Source: Liopterus haemorrhoidalis (Eukaryota > Arthropoda > Insecta > Coleoptera > Dytiscidae). Taken from it: DNA of 64,000 nt. The position numbers and the translations under genes were made by a program. The stretch is from the NCBI GenBank assembly GCA_963971575.1, contig OZ020625.1, forward strand, positions 372,001 through 436,000, in the 5' to 3' direction. Below are positions 31,350-41,813 of this stretch, in pieces. How positions within the stretch are numbered: the stretch's first letter is position 1; every line of letters begins with the position of its first letter. The notes under the pieces were generated by a model. It ran no database searches, was not told the DNA's origin, and worked only from the letters and a program-made list of their open reading frames with translations.

Positions 31350-32250
31350 CTATTATCTCTGTAATGAGGGAATGCTGAGAGGAAAGAGCCAGAGAGCAAC
31401 AGAAAGGAAGATGGTACGCATGGGGGGAGATGAGAAAGGAGTATTACTGGAGATGCGGAGTGGATGCGACAGAGGTGGAAAGGAGAAGAAGAGACGGCAT
31501 AAGCGTGATTGAGGAGTTGTGGAGGAGGGATAAGGAACTGGGGGAGCAAGATAGGACAGTCAGAATAGACAAATCAAGGAGCGCAGGAAGATATAAGGAG
31601 GTCAGAACTATAGGGGTACCAAGCTACTTGAAGGGAGAAAGAGGAAGGTCAGGAGGGAGGGTTAGGAGGATTGCGAGGCTAAGGAATGAAGAGAAAGGAA
31701 ATAGATATTGGAGATGTGCGGGGAGGAGGAAGAAGATATAGAGCACCTAGAGGTGTAGAGAGATGACAGTATGGTCGGGGAGTACATTAGACCTGTTGCA
31801 CGAAGATGGAAGGGGGAGAGGTGGGCGAGGGAATTAGAGGCAAGGATTGAGATTGGGGAAGGATAACAGGAAGGGGTAAAGGAAGGAAGGAAGAGGCCCG
31901 GTGGGAAGCAGAAGGGGAGAAATGGAAGGAAGGAAGGGGGCTGAGGTTACCTGGAAATGGGGAGGAAGGAAGGGAGATAGGAGGAGGGGTGAAGAGATGG
32001 TTGGAAGGGAAGAGAATGGAATAAAATAAATTAAAGATGGGCGAGAGAACTGGAAGCAAGAAGGAAGGAGATCGGAGAGGGAAACCAGAATGAGAATAGG
32101 AAGAAAGAGAGGGACACTGGAGCAAGAAGAAAGGAGAAAAATATTGTAAATTGAATTGTATTGTATGTTATCTAATTTTGATTGTTTTATTTCTATTTGT
32201 AATGGTTAATACCCTGAACGCCGCAAGCCCTAGGGAATAAAGAATATACA
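31350..32250 (+). mobile_element. LINE (non-LTR retrotransposon) 3' end
   Basis: Purine-rich sequence with the C-terminal end of a LINE ORF2, followed by a 3' UTR and AATAAA at about 32236. The clade cannot be set from this fragment. The 5' part is missing. It lies just after HINE-A copy A8. Confidence 0.65.
31430..31800 (+). pseudogene. LINE ORF2 C-terminal remnant
   Basis: The frame from 31430 includes GRYKEVRTIGVPSYLKG and RRIARLRNEEKGNRYWR, the pattern that precedes the C-terminal CCHC-type knuckle in many insect LINEs. After a frameshift MCGEEEEDIEHLEV follows, equivalent to the usual CxxCGxxxEdxeHLLxxC. Frameshift and stop make it inactive. Confidence 0.65.
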
Positions 32251-32439
32251 TATATTATCTTTGTAGAAACAGGTCTTCATTTTAAGTATTAAATATTTGA
32301 GACTCAATGGGTTGACTGCAGTTTTGTAGAAAATTTCGGGATTCAAACCAGCGTCCCTCTGCTCCATACCTATTGTTGGTATATGAGATACCTAGAAAGA
32401 CAGACAGAACACCTAGAATAATATGAAAATGCGTATAGG
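32251..32439. other. Unassigned spacer
   Basis: No element recognised. Confidence 0.4.
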
Positions 32440-32600
32440 TTATTCCAAACGTTTAAGCGGAACTAATTGGAATTTTCATTTTTGTAAGTTGTCACGAGCT
32501 GACTTTTTAATGATTATTTTTGAACAAAAGCATAATTTAAACGTTAACAATTACTAGTTTTCGTAATCTAGTTGCTTAAATAAAAGAAACAGACTGTATG
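32440..32600. mobile_element. Decayed relative of MITE D (copy 6)
   Basis: The left TTCCAAACGTTTAAGCGGAA and the right GAAACAGACTGTA are D-type termini enclosing only about 160 bp, including AAGTTGTCACGAG as in D. Internally deleted and older than the other copies. Confidence 0.55.
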
Positions 32601-32829
32601 TTTGGTTAGAACAAGATATAACACTTAAAATTAGATGGAAATCAAGATAAATAGGAAGTTAGCAAGAAAAATTTATAAAAAACTTTTTGGAACCTCTGTA
32701 TACGGTAGGGACTGTTTAATGACGTAATAACAGACACGCCCTGTATATAAACACGCACACATGACCAGCCTGTATATATTTATAATTATTAAATAGTATG
32801 AATTTTGTCAATGTTAAAATCTGTATTTG

Positions 32830-33715
32830 ATCCGCCTTTTGAGCCTATTTCAAAAAAGATAAAGCCTTCAAAATTTGAACATAATACAAATAAAATATCA
32901 AGAAACTAACGCCGTCGACAAATTTTTGATATCTGTTTTAGTTTGAAATACGCCAACTCAAAAACTGAGCAGTAAATCAAAATGTTCTCAGAAGTTAATA
33001 AATTTGACAGCAGACATAAAATACATTTATGGCTATTCCAAAAAAGATGCGTCCCTCAAAATTTGGATACAACACAAATAAAATACTCTGGATCCAATGC
33101 CGTCAACCGATTTTTGATATCTGTTCTAATTTTTGCGATATATGTACTCAAATTTGAGCAATAAAACGATTTCAGAACTTAATATAAAATACAATTATGG
33201 CTATTTCAAAAAAGATATGTCCCTGAAAATTTGGATATAATACAAATAAAATATCCTGGATCTAATACCGTCAACCAATTTTTGATATTTGTTTTACTTT
33301 TTGAGATACGCCCACTCAAAATTGAACAGTAAAATATACCCAAATAAGGGAACAGACAAAAAATTCAATTGTGGCTTTTTTGAAAAAGCTACGGACCTCA
33401 AATTATTTTAACTATACAAAAAATATATCCCAAATTTAACGGCGTCAACCTTTTTTTGATAAGTGTTTCAGACTTGGAGATAGGGTCCTTCAAAAATGAA
33501 AAGTCAAAATTTGCAAACTTTTATAAAAAAATCAATAGTGCCCCTTTTACCCAAAATACAAAATTCAAAATTTGTTTGCTCTATAACAAGACTATTCCGA
33601 ATCTAATACCGTTGTTCGTTTTTCAATATATCTTGTTGTGTTTGAGTTATACGTCCCCAAAATGGGTCCCCAAATTTGAAATAGTTATATATATGATTTT
33701 TGTATAAAAAATACA
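32830..33715 (-). repeat. Tandem array T5, units about 170-190 bp
   Basis: Units carry AATRCCGTCAACCRATTTTT, TGATATCTGTTTTA and TTTTGAGATACGCC. On the minus strand the core is CTCAAAAAGT-AAAACAAATA-TCAAAAATTG-GTTGACGGTA-TTAG, with the same 10-base register as T1 and T9. Confidence 0.85.
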
Positions 33716-34079
33716 AAAATGTATGTCCTACACACCAAAACTGATATGTATTTGTTGTTGACTGCAGGTTAGGCCCTTTAGGCGGTAATAGCTATAGATG
33801 CCATGATTTAATATTGTGTTTAAACCGTTAACTGGGCATTAACTGAGAAATTAAAATAAGTTTGAAGATCAATAAAAGATACGTGAGTGAATAATAAATT
33901 TTAGATTTGATTGTGCATTTTAAGATACCCAGAACAGATTTGGAAGTATAATTTTGACCCGAAAAAGTACATTTTCATAATTTATACATAAAGAAAAAAA
34001 TCGAAAACAGCCATAAATAACGAAAATAGTAGAATAATATATTAAGTTAAACAACCTTATTTCTAAAGTGCAAAGTAAG
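33716..34079. other. Unassigned AT-rich stretch
   Basis: No recognised element. Confidence 0.4.
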
Positions 34080-34081
34080 TA

Positions 34082-34667
34082 CAGACGATTCCGTTTAAAT
34101 GGGCCACTGCTTAATTGGGGCAGCCGCTTATTTGGGCCAAATCTCAAAGAACAGAAACCAAACCAAGAAACCAACAGTAAATTTACATGTTTAATTGGGA
34201 CAACATTCCGCTTAATTGGGACAGTAAATTTAAGATCACAGTACATATTATGTTACACATATTCTCAAGAAAAAATATGTACAAAGAATTTAATATTAGA
34301 GCGTTATTTTATGCAGGAAGGAAATGAAGGGAGCCCTACATCCGCACTGAATACCTGTGCTGATTTTGTACAAGTGAAATGTTACAAAAACAAAAGACAG
34401 ACTACACTTGACGCATTTTTGCATTAAATTAAATTGTATGTGCCTATTTATTATTTTATTTTGGAATTTATTTTTATTTTTTCTTAAAAGTTTATATTTT
34501 TTGGTTATATGTAATTTATAGAGTTGTCCAAGAGTTTATGAAATAAAATCATTGAAAGAAAAATATGCATTGTTTAATTTTATGGGAAATTCGCTTAATT
34601 GGGGCAGCCGCTTAATTGGGCCAAAATGCCTAAGTTCCGATGTGTCCCAATTAAGCGGAATCGACTG
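34082..34667 (+). mobile_element. pogo/Tigger-like deletion derivative
   Basis: The termini CAGACGATTCCGTTTAAATG and the complement CAGTCGATTCCGCTTAATTG are flanked by TA (34080-34081, 34668-34669). Repeated TTAATTGGGRCA words near both ends are typical of pogo-class termini. It retains a C-terminal coding remnant and a 3' region but has lost the DNA-binding and DDE domains. Confidence 0.8.
34297..34427 (+). pseudogene. pogo-like transposase C-terminal remnant with PCNA-box-like tail
   Basis: The frame ends CYKNKRQTTLDAFLH. QTTLDAFL is close to the PCNA-interacting motif QxxLxxFF. Drosophila Pogo transposase is known to bind PCNA through a C-terminal motif of this kind, so this is probably the transposase end. 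Upstream the frame runs into the terminal repeat, so the rest of the protein is gone. Confidence 0.6.
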
Positions 34668-34689
34668 TATGTTATTTGACCTCCGGGGC

Positions 34690-34810
34690 TATATGAAAGT
34701 CACGTGGTCCGCGTGATGTTTGGATGAGTCGAACCCTTAACTGATTTACACAGTATCGGATTCTGTACAGTTAGGATTCGAACCGACAGCCTTGAGATCC
34801 AAAATCACCA
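34690..34810 (-). mobile_element. tRNA-related SINE-like fragment
   Basis: On the minus strand CTGTCGGTTCGAATCCTAAC holds a perfect B-box (GGTTCGAATCC); an A-box-like AAGATGGTG lies about 35 bp upstream. The following sequence down to about 34690 would be the SINE body. No second copy was seen. Confidence 0.45.
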
Positions 34811-34839
34811 TCTTATCAAAGAGTTATATTTTCAAAATT

Positions 34840-36290
34840 TCAAAAATTCATAACTCAAAAACGGGAAGAGATAGTGCCCTGCGGTTTCAATTTTTGAAAA
34901 TATAATTGTTTATTTATTACGTAAAAAAATTACGAAGGGCCTCGCTTACTTGGTTTTTGAGGGAGGCCATTTAGAAAATTTGCTAAAATTTGAAGTTTTT
35001 TACATTCGTATGACTATATCTCAAAAACTAAAAAAGATAGAGACCTGCGGTTGGAATTTTTGAATTTCTGATGCCCTAAATACCCTCAAAGCACAAAAAA
35101 CCAAAAAAAAATTTTTTGAAAAAATTTGAATTTTTCTTATTTTTTTTTTTTGAATATTCAAAAATTTGTATCTCAAAAACTGTGGGAGATAGAGACCTAC
35201 GGTTTGAATTTTTGAAATCTACATATGTGATTTAATCTAGAAAAAAATTGAGGCTTTAATATCTCATCTGCAAATTTTTTTACGGGTCTACAAATAAAAC
35301 CCTTGAAAATGGCTAAAAATCGAAAAAATCGTAAGGGGTACCCCTTAAAAAATTCTGAATTTTGGAGCAAAAAATTTTTGTCTCAGATTTTATTGAAAAT
35401 TGGTACAAATATGTATTTTTGGTCGTAGATCACCAAAAATTGGTCCATTTTGATGTTTGGGCAAAAATTTTGAAAATATAGGCAAAAAACTGAATCAAAT
35501 CGGCTCTAACTCAAAAACTAGGAAAGCATGATTTTTTTAAATATTTTTTTCATAATCCTTATCCCAAAATTAGCTTAAAACTATATTTTGGCTAAAATTG
35601 AAGCCAAAAAAATTTTGACCAAAATTTCAAAATTTTATCAAAAAAATTTTTTTTGAATTTTTTGATATATTTATACATATGTAGACTTAGATCACAAATA
35701 TATGGTCACTTTTGAGTTGTGGTCTAAAATTTTGATATTTGCCGCATAAAAGTAGAAAAAAGTGTCAGATTTGGTCCAAAATTGGCTCATATATGTATTT
35801 TGGGCCCGAGATCACAAAAATAAGGTCTATTTGGCGTTCAGATATCCAGTTTTTGAGATACACAAAATTTTGATTTTAGAGCAATTTTTTTTATCTCAGA
35901 TTTGGCCAAAAATAGGCTCAAAGGGCCGGAGGAACGCGGTAAGTAAGGCATTAGGGCGCTAGATGCCAAGGTTAAAGAACCTTTTTTTAGATCTTCACTT
36001 GGAATTTAGAAGTGAAGACCTTTTTTTTAGGTCTTCACTTAAAATTTTGCCTTGTCTGGGGGCGCTTCATTAAATCTTGCATAAGGGCGTCAAAGACCCT
36101 CGCTCCGGTCCTGTAGGCTCATATATGTATTTTGGCACAAAAATAAGACCTATTTAACGCTCAGATGACCAGTTTTTGAGATATACAAAAAAAAACATCC
36201 TAAACTCAAAAACTAGTAGGATTGGAACACATTTTTCAAACTTCTATGCCCCAAATTAGCCACGCAGTTTGAAAATTTTGGAATTCTCAC
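34840..36290 (+). repeat. Tandem array T6, plus orientation, strongly decayed
   Basis: The clearest cores are CTCAAAAACG-GGAAGAGATA at 34855, CTCAAAAACT-AAAAAAGATA near 35020 and a third near 35170, each followed by CGGTTTSAATTTTTGA. From about 35250 to 36290 only words such as TTTTTGAGATAYACA and CTCAAAAACTAG remain. The first 20 core bases match the other arrays; the second half is different, as in T8. Confidence 0.75.
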
Positions 36291-36749
36291 ACCTCATTAA
36301 GTAATAAAAGGCCTTAATTGCTAGAACCTTAAATTTTTATGAATAAATGTTAGAAATTAAGCGAGACTTTCTAATTGTGAAAAGTTGTATGCTAATCACC
36401 TAAGTATCTCTTAATGACTGAACCGTTAGACTAGTGACTAAATTAGTGTCTAAGCATGTTAATTTGTGCCTAATTCACTTGTTTTCAGACACACATTTAG
36501 TCAAATTATCGTCAAAACTTATCAAGAACATTTTCGAAACTCAAAACATAATTGTAAGATTGCATATCGACACAATAAATTCAGTGAGGCCTCTTTCGGA
36601 ATAGGTGGGGCCTTCAAACTAAGTTTTATTCAACTACTGAAGATGGCTACTTCGTAGCCGAAATGTACGTATAGTGAAAATAAAATAATTTGTGAAGTAA
36701 AGAATCTCTTTAAGTTTACCTTAGTTCTGATTGTTTAAAAAAAGAAATA
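36291..36749 (+). other. Possible Penelope-like end with hammerhead-like motif and tail
   Basis: An otherwise unrecognised segment, ending with the motif at 36637-36663 and the tail repeat shared with 18818-18883 (GTGAAGTAAAGAATCTCTTT). One frame includes YQEHFRNSKHN, faintly like the helix of GIY-YIG nucleases of Penelope-like elements; this is weak. Confidence 0.3.
36637..36663 (+). ncRNA. Hammerhead-ribozyme-like core
   Basis: CTGAAGA is followed by a stem (TGGCTAC/GTAGCC around TTC) and GAAA, i.e. CUGANGA - stem II - GAAA. Penelope-like elements are known to carry hammerhead motifs. Stems I and III are not convincing by eye, so this could be a non-catalytic stem-loop. Confidence 0.35.
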
Positions 36750-37420
36750 ATCTTAAAATTTCGGACATAATACAATTAATATATTCTAAATCTAATGGCG
36801 TCAACCAATTTTGGATATCTGTTTCAGTTTTTGAGATATATTAATTCAAAAACTGAGTAATAAAATAAAATTTAACAAATTTGGCAGCAGATAAAAAAAT
36901 TTGTTCTGATTGTTTCAAAAAAGATACAGCCTTCAAATTTTGGACATAATACAATTAATATATTCTAAATCTAATGGCGTCAACCAATTTTGGATATCTG
37001 TTTCAGTTTTTGAGATATATTAACTCAAAAACTGAACAGTAAAATAAAATTTAACAAATTTGGCAGCAGATAAAAAAATGTGTTCTGATTGTTTCAAAAA
37101 AGATACAGCCTTCAAATTTTGGACATAATACAATGAAAATACCGCAAATCTAATGCCACCAACCGATTTTTTATCTGTTTCGGTTTTTGAGATACGCCTA
37201 CTCAAAAACTGAGCAGTAAGATAAAGCGTTCAAAGAACAAATATGGCAACACATAAAAAAAAAAATACAATATTTTTAAACTTGAATAGTGCCTCTTCTA
37301 TCAAAAATATTATATTCAAAATAAGTATACTACATAAGAAAATCATGAAAAATCTAACACCGTTGTCCGTTTTTGAATATTTTCCCCCATTTTTGAATTA
37401 GAACTTTGCAAATTGTGGTG
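36750..37420 (-). repeat. Tandem array T7, about 184-bp units
   Basis: AATCTAATGGCGTCAACCAA occurs at 36789 and again at 36967; the two units are almost identical. A third, more diverged unit starts near 37145. The core register matches T5. A decayed fourth unit continues to about 37420. Confidence 0.85.
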
Positions 37421-37439
37421 AGTTGTTTAGGGTCGATGT

Positions 37440-37770
37440 TAAAAGGGTGGGGTCACTACCCCTGTAGCACGCCCTTGGCGTCCCAGTTACACCTGGGCTG
37501 TCAGGTATTGATCCAAAGGCGCTAATTGTTAGTTTTCTTGCTACTTCGCGAACACTTCACAAGCACGGCAGAAAAAATTAAAAATTAAAAAATCCATATC
37601 TTTCAAATAAATAATCTAATCAAAAATTCCGTTGGTAATATTTTGAATCACATCAATGTGCTTCACTCTGAAAATTTTCAGATATATAAACCGACCCCTC
37701 TGTGTTACAGCGTGTGTCAAAATATTTTGAAAAGTTCTAAAAAAAATTGGATATAATAAAAAGTTTTTTA
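37440..37770 (-). mobile_element. Old, diverged HINE-A middle segment
   Basis: ATAATCTAATCAAAAATTCC, TCACATCAATGTGCTTCACT and GTTACAGCGTGTG follow the HINE-A order (CTGATCAAAAATTCCTGTTG, CACACCAATGTACATTACTT, GGGCTACAGGGTGTGGG). A GC-richer block upstream (37440-37560) may be a decayed tRNA-like region, but this is not clear. Confidence 0.5.
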
Positions 37771-37821
37771 AAAATTAATGTCATTTTCTTAGTCTATATT
37801 TCAAGAGCTTTTCCTCTTTTT

Positions 37822-38025
37822 TAGAGATACTCTCAACAATTAGAGAGACTGAATCACAAACTAAAAGAAAAACGTTCAAATTTATTTAACCGAAAAGAAA
37901 TATTTTATCATGACAATGTATGCCCTCATTTGAAAATAACTCGAGAAAAAATTCAGGGTTTAAACTGGGAAATTATTCCACATCCACCGTATTCACCCGA
38001 TGTCACGCCTTCCGATTCCTGTAGT
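37822..38025 (+). pseudogene. mariner transposase fragment (plus strand)
   Basis: The frame through 37825 reads YSQQLERLNHKLKEKRSNLF and then FYHDNVCPH and PHPPYSPDVTPSD. HDNxxPH carries the second and PYSPD the third catalytic aspartate of the mariner D,D34D domain. The N-terminal half is missing. It runs directly into a second mariner fragment of opposite orientation. Confidence 0.8.
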
Positions 38026-38350
38026 TTTGCCACATTTGTGCAGTGTGTGGTCTAGCGTTATCATGCAACAATATAGGAGTCGATCTGTTGACCAATCTAG
38101 GCTGTTTTTCTTTAAGTTTTTGCATCATTTCATCCAGTTGCAGTATATTTCTGCTGTGATCGATGAGCCAGGTTTTTTTTTGTTTGGTTTTTAAATTACC
38201 TGTACGAAATTTGGCGAACCAATTTGATATTGTCTGCTGCGTAGTAAAACTAGAGCCAAATACACTATTAATGTTTCGCGCGGTCTGCGATGCCGTAGTT
38301 CCACGTAAGAACTCATACTTCATAATAGTGCGAATTTCCGACCGTTCCAT
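38003..38350 (-). pseudogene. mariner transposase fragment (minus strand)
   Basis: From the methionine at 38350 the minus strand reads MERSEIRTIMKYEFLRGTTA and WFAKFRTGNLK, the paired helix-turn-helix region. After an internal deletion it continues LKEKQPRLVNRSTPILLHDN and ARPHTAQ, with the second catalytic aspartate. The region holding the first aspartate is deleted and the end after ARPHTA is lost at the junction with the plus-strand fragment. The 43 residues upstream of M are not mariner. Confidence 0.85.
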
Positions 38351-38539
38351 TTTCAACAAAATTAATTTAAAATAAAAAATTTGATATTTTTTAGAGCATA
38401 CAATGATTTCTTTAAACAGGCGAGATGTGTAACTTTCTAACAAAAAAAACAGAATGATAAAATATGAAGCCAATGTCAAATAATAAGCTGTTAAAGTTGG
38501 CAGTATTATTAACTACAAATTACATCCTTGACGACCGAT

Positions 38540-38592
38540 ATAAGGGAGGTATTGTGACATTTCGATGGATCTCCACGAATTGAGGTCCCTAT
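38540..38592 (+). mobile_element. HINE-B 5'-end scrap
   Basis: CCGATATAAGGGAGGTATTG and TTTCGATGGATCTCCACG match HINE-B, with a short internal loss. The flanking TACATCCTTGA/TTCATCCTTGA words are a direct repeat around it. Confidence 0.55.
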
Positions 38593-39346
38593 TAACAAAT
38601 TTCATCCTTGAGGACCTGATACATAAAAAAAATTCTGGAAAAAATTATTTTCTCTAAAATAATGAATTTCTTTCAGATCTTCCTAATATATACAAACCAA
38701 ATTGCTCTAAGTCCAATATTTTGTCTTACAATTTCTATTGTACACACAAAAGTTTCTTGTTTATACCCACGAAATCCTAAAAATACATAGTCCGAAGACG
38801 TAAAGTTTTATCCGTATTCGACGTGTTCCTTACCGCCATCCACAAAATTCCCCGGTAAAAAAACTTATCAAAAAAGCAAGAATTTATATTTTCCTGTTTT
38901 AGCTCCCCTACATAGAAATATCACAATAAAAAAAAAACTTGGCGCGAAAAGATGATAGATTATCTCGCATCAACATGTGTGAAATAGGGGCCCATTAACA
39001 CACCAGTGCTTCCCAAACAATCCCGGAAAATAAATCAGAAACAAACTGTTAACCTTTCCCAACCATATTTCTATTTAAAATTAAACGACCACCGTTTGAG
39101 TGCCACTGGTTTGGTATTCTCTAAGTCTACTTAACCATATGTGGAACACATTTGGAGTAACTGAGCAAAAAAAAAAAGTTTTAGACAGGCTATAGTGTTA
39201 ACAGACATATTTTTTTCTTTCTAATGCCAGAAATATTTAAATTATGCCCTTAAAATATTGTAAGACTTAGTGGACACCATTTTTACATTTTTTGATTGTC
39301 GTATAATGAATTTAGTCGTAAAACGAGTCTTACGAGGGCTGTCCAA
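38593..39346. other. Unassigned stretch
   Basis: At about 38751-38790 the text TTGTTTATACCCACGAAATC resembles a mutated HINE-A terminus. Otherwise nothing recognised. Confidence 0.4.
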
Positions 39347-39348
39347 TA

Positions 39349-39945
39349 CCCTTTTCACACTAGAACTTTAAGATCGGATGTTAAAGTGAATGCATCTTTA
39401 AACGCTAATGTGAAACCGTATGGCCTCGTCTAAATACAAGCGATGTTTAAGACAGAGATCTGCGTCTTAAACATCGTCCGCATTGCCAACTTAATTTCTA
39501 TTATAAAAAAATACTCTTTGAATTTGTGCTGACCACATTTTATATTATCATAAACAAGAATACTGTATTATATCGACGTTATAAGCAGTTTATACTTATT
39601 GTTATAATAAAATTATTTATTTTAATAATGTGTTTAATAAAATACAGAGCTACAATAATTGAGATAAAATGTATCGACTTACATGTTAATACAGGTGTAA
39701 TATATTCTTTATTGTAGTGTCTTTATTGTAGAATGAAATGAAATATCCATATTTGTTTATAATAATTCAAAATGTGCGTCTGCGCAGGCAGTTCAAAACT
39801 GGTAATTTCATGACGGTAACTTAAGGACAAAATTACTGTAGCTGATGATAGCACCGGAGATTTAAACATCAAGTGTGAAAGCATACGATGTTAAACATCG
39901 GTGAACTTTAAGTTCATTCGTCTTAAAGTTCTAGTGTGAAAAGGG
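39349..39945 (+). mobile_element. MITE family C, copy 2
   Basis: Uninterrupted copy of 597 bp with CCCTTTTCACACTAGAACTT ends, flanked by TA (39347-39348, 39946-39947). Differences from the other copies are few, so the family moved recently. Contains the conserved AT-rich frame. Confidence 0.9.
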
Positions 39946-39947
39946 TA

Positions 39948-40080
39948 CAATATCAATTTTACACAGCGAAATTAACAAAAACAACTTGAAATAAAATATG
40001 ACTTACACCACTTTGTTCTTGCCCCCCTCTCAATTAATTATTTAATCTTTTTGTCTTTTTTCATCCTTAACTCTTGTCTT
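39948..40080. other. Short spacer
   Basis: No recognised element. Confidence 0.4.
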
Positions 40081-40654
40081 AACAATCCCAGCAAACATTG
40101 AACTAACGGCCGAATGCCGGTAAACTGCTTTTACGCTGGTACATTGCTGGCACCAAAAGTAAGTGCAACGCCAGTATTAATAATGTACTTCACATTTGTA
40201 TTTCGCACTCCGCCTATACGAAGTACTTTACCAGCATTTTATAAGCATTCCTTATTTGTATTAATCCAAGATTATTTCTAGCGGGCCAGTGCTTATGTTC
40301 ATAACTTTTTTTGAATGTAATAATTTGAAAAGTCTGATCGTTCTTAGTCATAAAACACCCTAACGGCGTGGCCTTCGAGGGTCGGTACAAGTGATATTCT
40401 GTGAGTACAAGTTTGGACGTGTTGGTGAACAGTTTATCAGGATGTGTATTTGAATAGTTATTGATTGTGAGCATTATACAGTTTTTTATTGTGATTTGTG
40501 TGTGTTTTGTTAGATTTAAGGACGTAGTTTACACAAACTTCTTCATATTAAATTGTTTAATATTTAGTTTAGTTCAATCATAGTTTTTTTCATGTAATAA
40601 AATTTTCAATTATTAATAAATCTGATACAAGATTATAAATATGTCATTTAAAAA

Positions 40655-40852
40655 ATATAATTTGTCATATTTCATTTTGAATAGTGACATCTTAAATATT
40701 TTGTAAATATAATACTAACCTAAAATAATACAAATTTAATCCAAAACTGTAAAACTTTTTTTACAATATAACCAAGTTTCTAAAAGTCAGTAATACACTA
40801 TAAAAATCACCAAAATAACCAGATCTAGTTTGTTCTTACAAAAGTGAACAGC
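40655..40852. mobile_element. MITE family E, copy 2 (right half)
   Basis: GTCAGTAATACACTATAAAA, CAAAATAACCAGATCTAGTT and the terminus TTCTTACAAAAGTGAACAGC match 17060-17255. The left end is lost. Confidence 0.6.
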
Positions 40853-41165
40853 TTATAGCATTAATGCTTATAAAATTTGTTTATTGAATTTATTTTAACA
40901 AGTATGTTTTCTTTAGGTTGGCACTCTTCAAGTCAGGGGGAAAAGATGTGGTAGATAATACAAGACGAATATTGGCGAAAATTATTAGTCACCCCTTATC
41001 TTTAGGATGAAATTGGTTTGACCGAAATGGCAGAAAACCATTTTCTTAAAATTCTTCATTAAATTAATAAATTAAATAAACTAATTCCTGTTATTCCTGA
41101 AATTATATTTATTTAATATTTATAAATAAATCAATAAATTATAACTGTTAATTCAATTTACAATC

Positions 41166-41332
41166 GGCCAGTTTTACCATCGTTGAATAAATTTATTTAA
41201 CAACTTAAGTTAACAATATCGCATCATTCTATTGACAGCAATGTTAATTTCTTCATTAATAGTTTAAAACCGATGCGATATTGTCAACTTTACTTGTTAA
41301 ATAAATTTATTCAACGATGGTGAAAATGGCCA
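41166..41332. mobile_element. 167-bp foldback MITE
   Basis: Arms of about 60 bp begin GGCCAGTTTTACCATCGTTG and GGCCATTTTCACCATCGTTG, followed by AATAAATTTATTTAACAA. Nearly perfect inverted arms with a loop of about 45 bp. Confidence 0.8.
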
Positions 41333-41465
41333 AATGAGTATTTATTTTGCACCTAACCATTAATTTATTTTAATACTGGGTAAGTACACATATATTACAT
41401 TTGAAACACTAGAGAGTGGGTATAATATAAGCACTAGTCTGTCAGAAATAAATCTTGCAACTAAT

Positions 41466-41765
41466 GCGATTATTTTGCAGTTTACCGTTGCTGGGCCAGC
41501 AACTGATACATCAATGGGCCAGTTAACGGCCACGGGGACACCGGGGCACTGGCCCAGTGCAAAATGCCAGCACTGGACCAATGCGAAATGCCAGCACTGG
41601 CCCAGTGCGAAATGCCAGCACTGGCCCATTACTTTCAATGCACTTTACCGTTGCTGGGCCAGCAACTGATACATCAATGGACCAGCTAAGGGCCACGGGA
41701 CACCGGGGTACTGGCCCAGTACGAAATGCCAGCACTGGCCCATTACTTTCAATGCCGGCGAGTAT
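41466..41765. repeat. GC-rich minisatellite, 24-bp units within a larger duplication
   Basis: Units carry CACTGGCCCAGTGCGAAATG followed by CCAG; about three are in tandem at 41550-41625. The larger block with GTTGCTGGGCCAGCAACTGA recurs at 41645. CTGGGCCAG words are self-complementary, so both strands can fold. Open frames on both strands with repetitive HWxxAKCQ-like peptides are products of the repeat. Confidence 0.8.
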
Positions 41766-41813
41766 GTGCTTTACCAGTACTGGTCCGGATAAAAATGTTT
41801 GCTGGGTATTGTT

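Larger units (their letters stand above)
40081..41813. mobile_element. Large composite element with CCCAGCAAACATT ends
   Basis: The left end AACAATCCCAGCAAACATTG and the complement of the right end (AACAATACCCAGCAAACATT) are inverted repeats. Adjacent GC-rich sequence at both ends shares words such as GCCGGTAAA and CAGTAYTGG. Nested inside are MITE E copy 2, a 167-bp foldback and a GC-rich minisatellite. No transposase is visible; a target duplication is not obvious. Confidence 0.55.

Noticed and set aside
31787..32125. Minus-strand frame opposite the LINE 3' end
   Set aside because: It is the complement of a purine-rich sequence and yields a low-complexity S/P/L-rich product; the plus strand carries the recognisable LINE remnant.
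34068..34296. N-terminal part of the 119-codon frame in the pogo-like element
   Set aside because: It reads through the terminal repeat and non-coding sequence; only the last 40 or so codons have transposase character.
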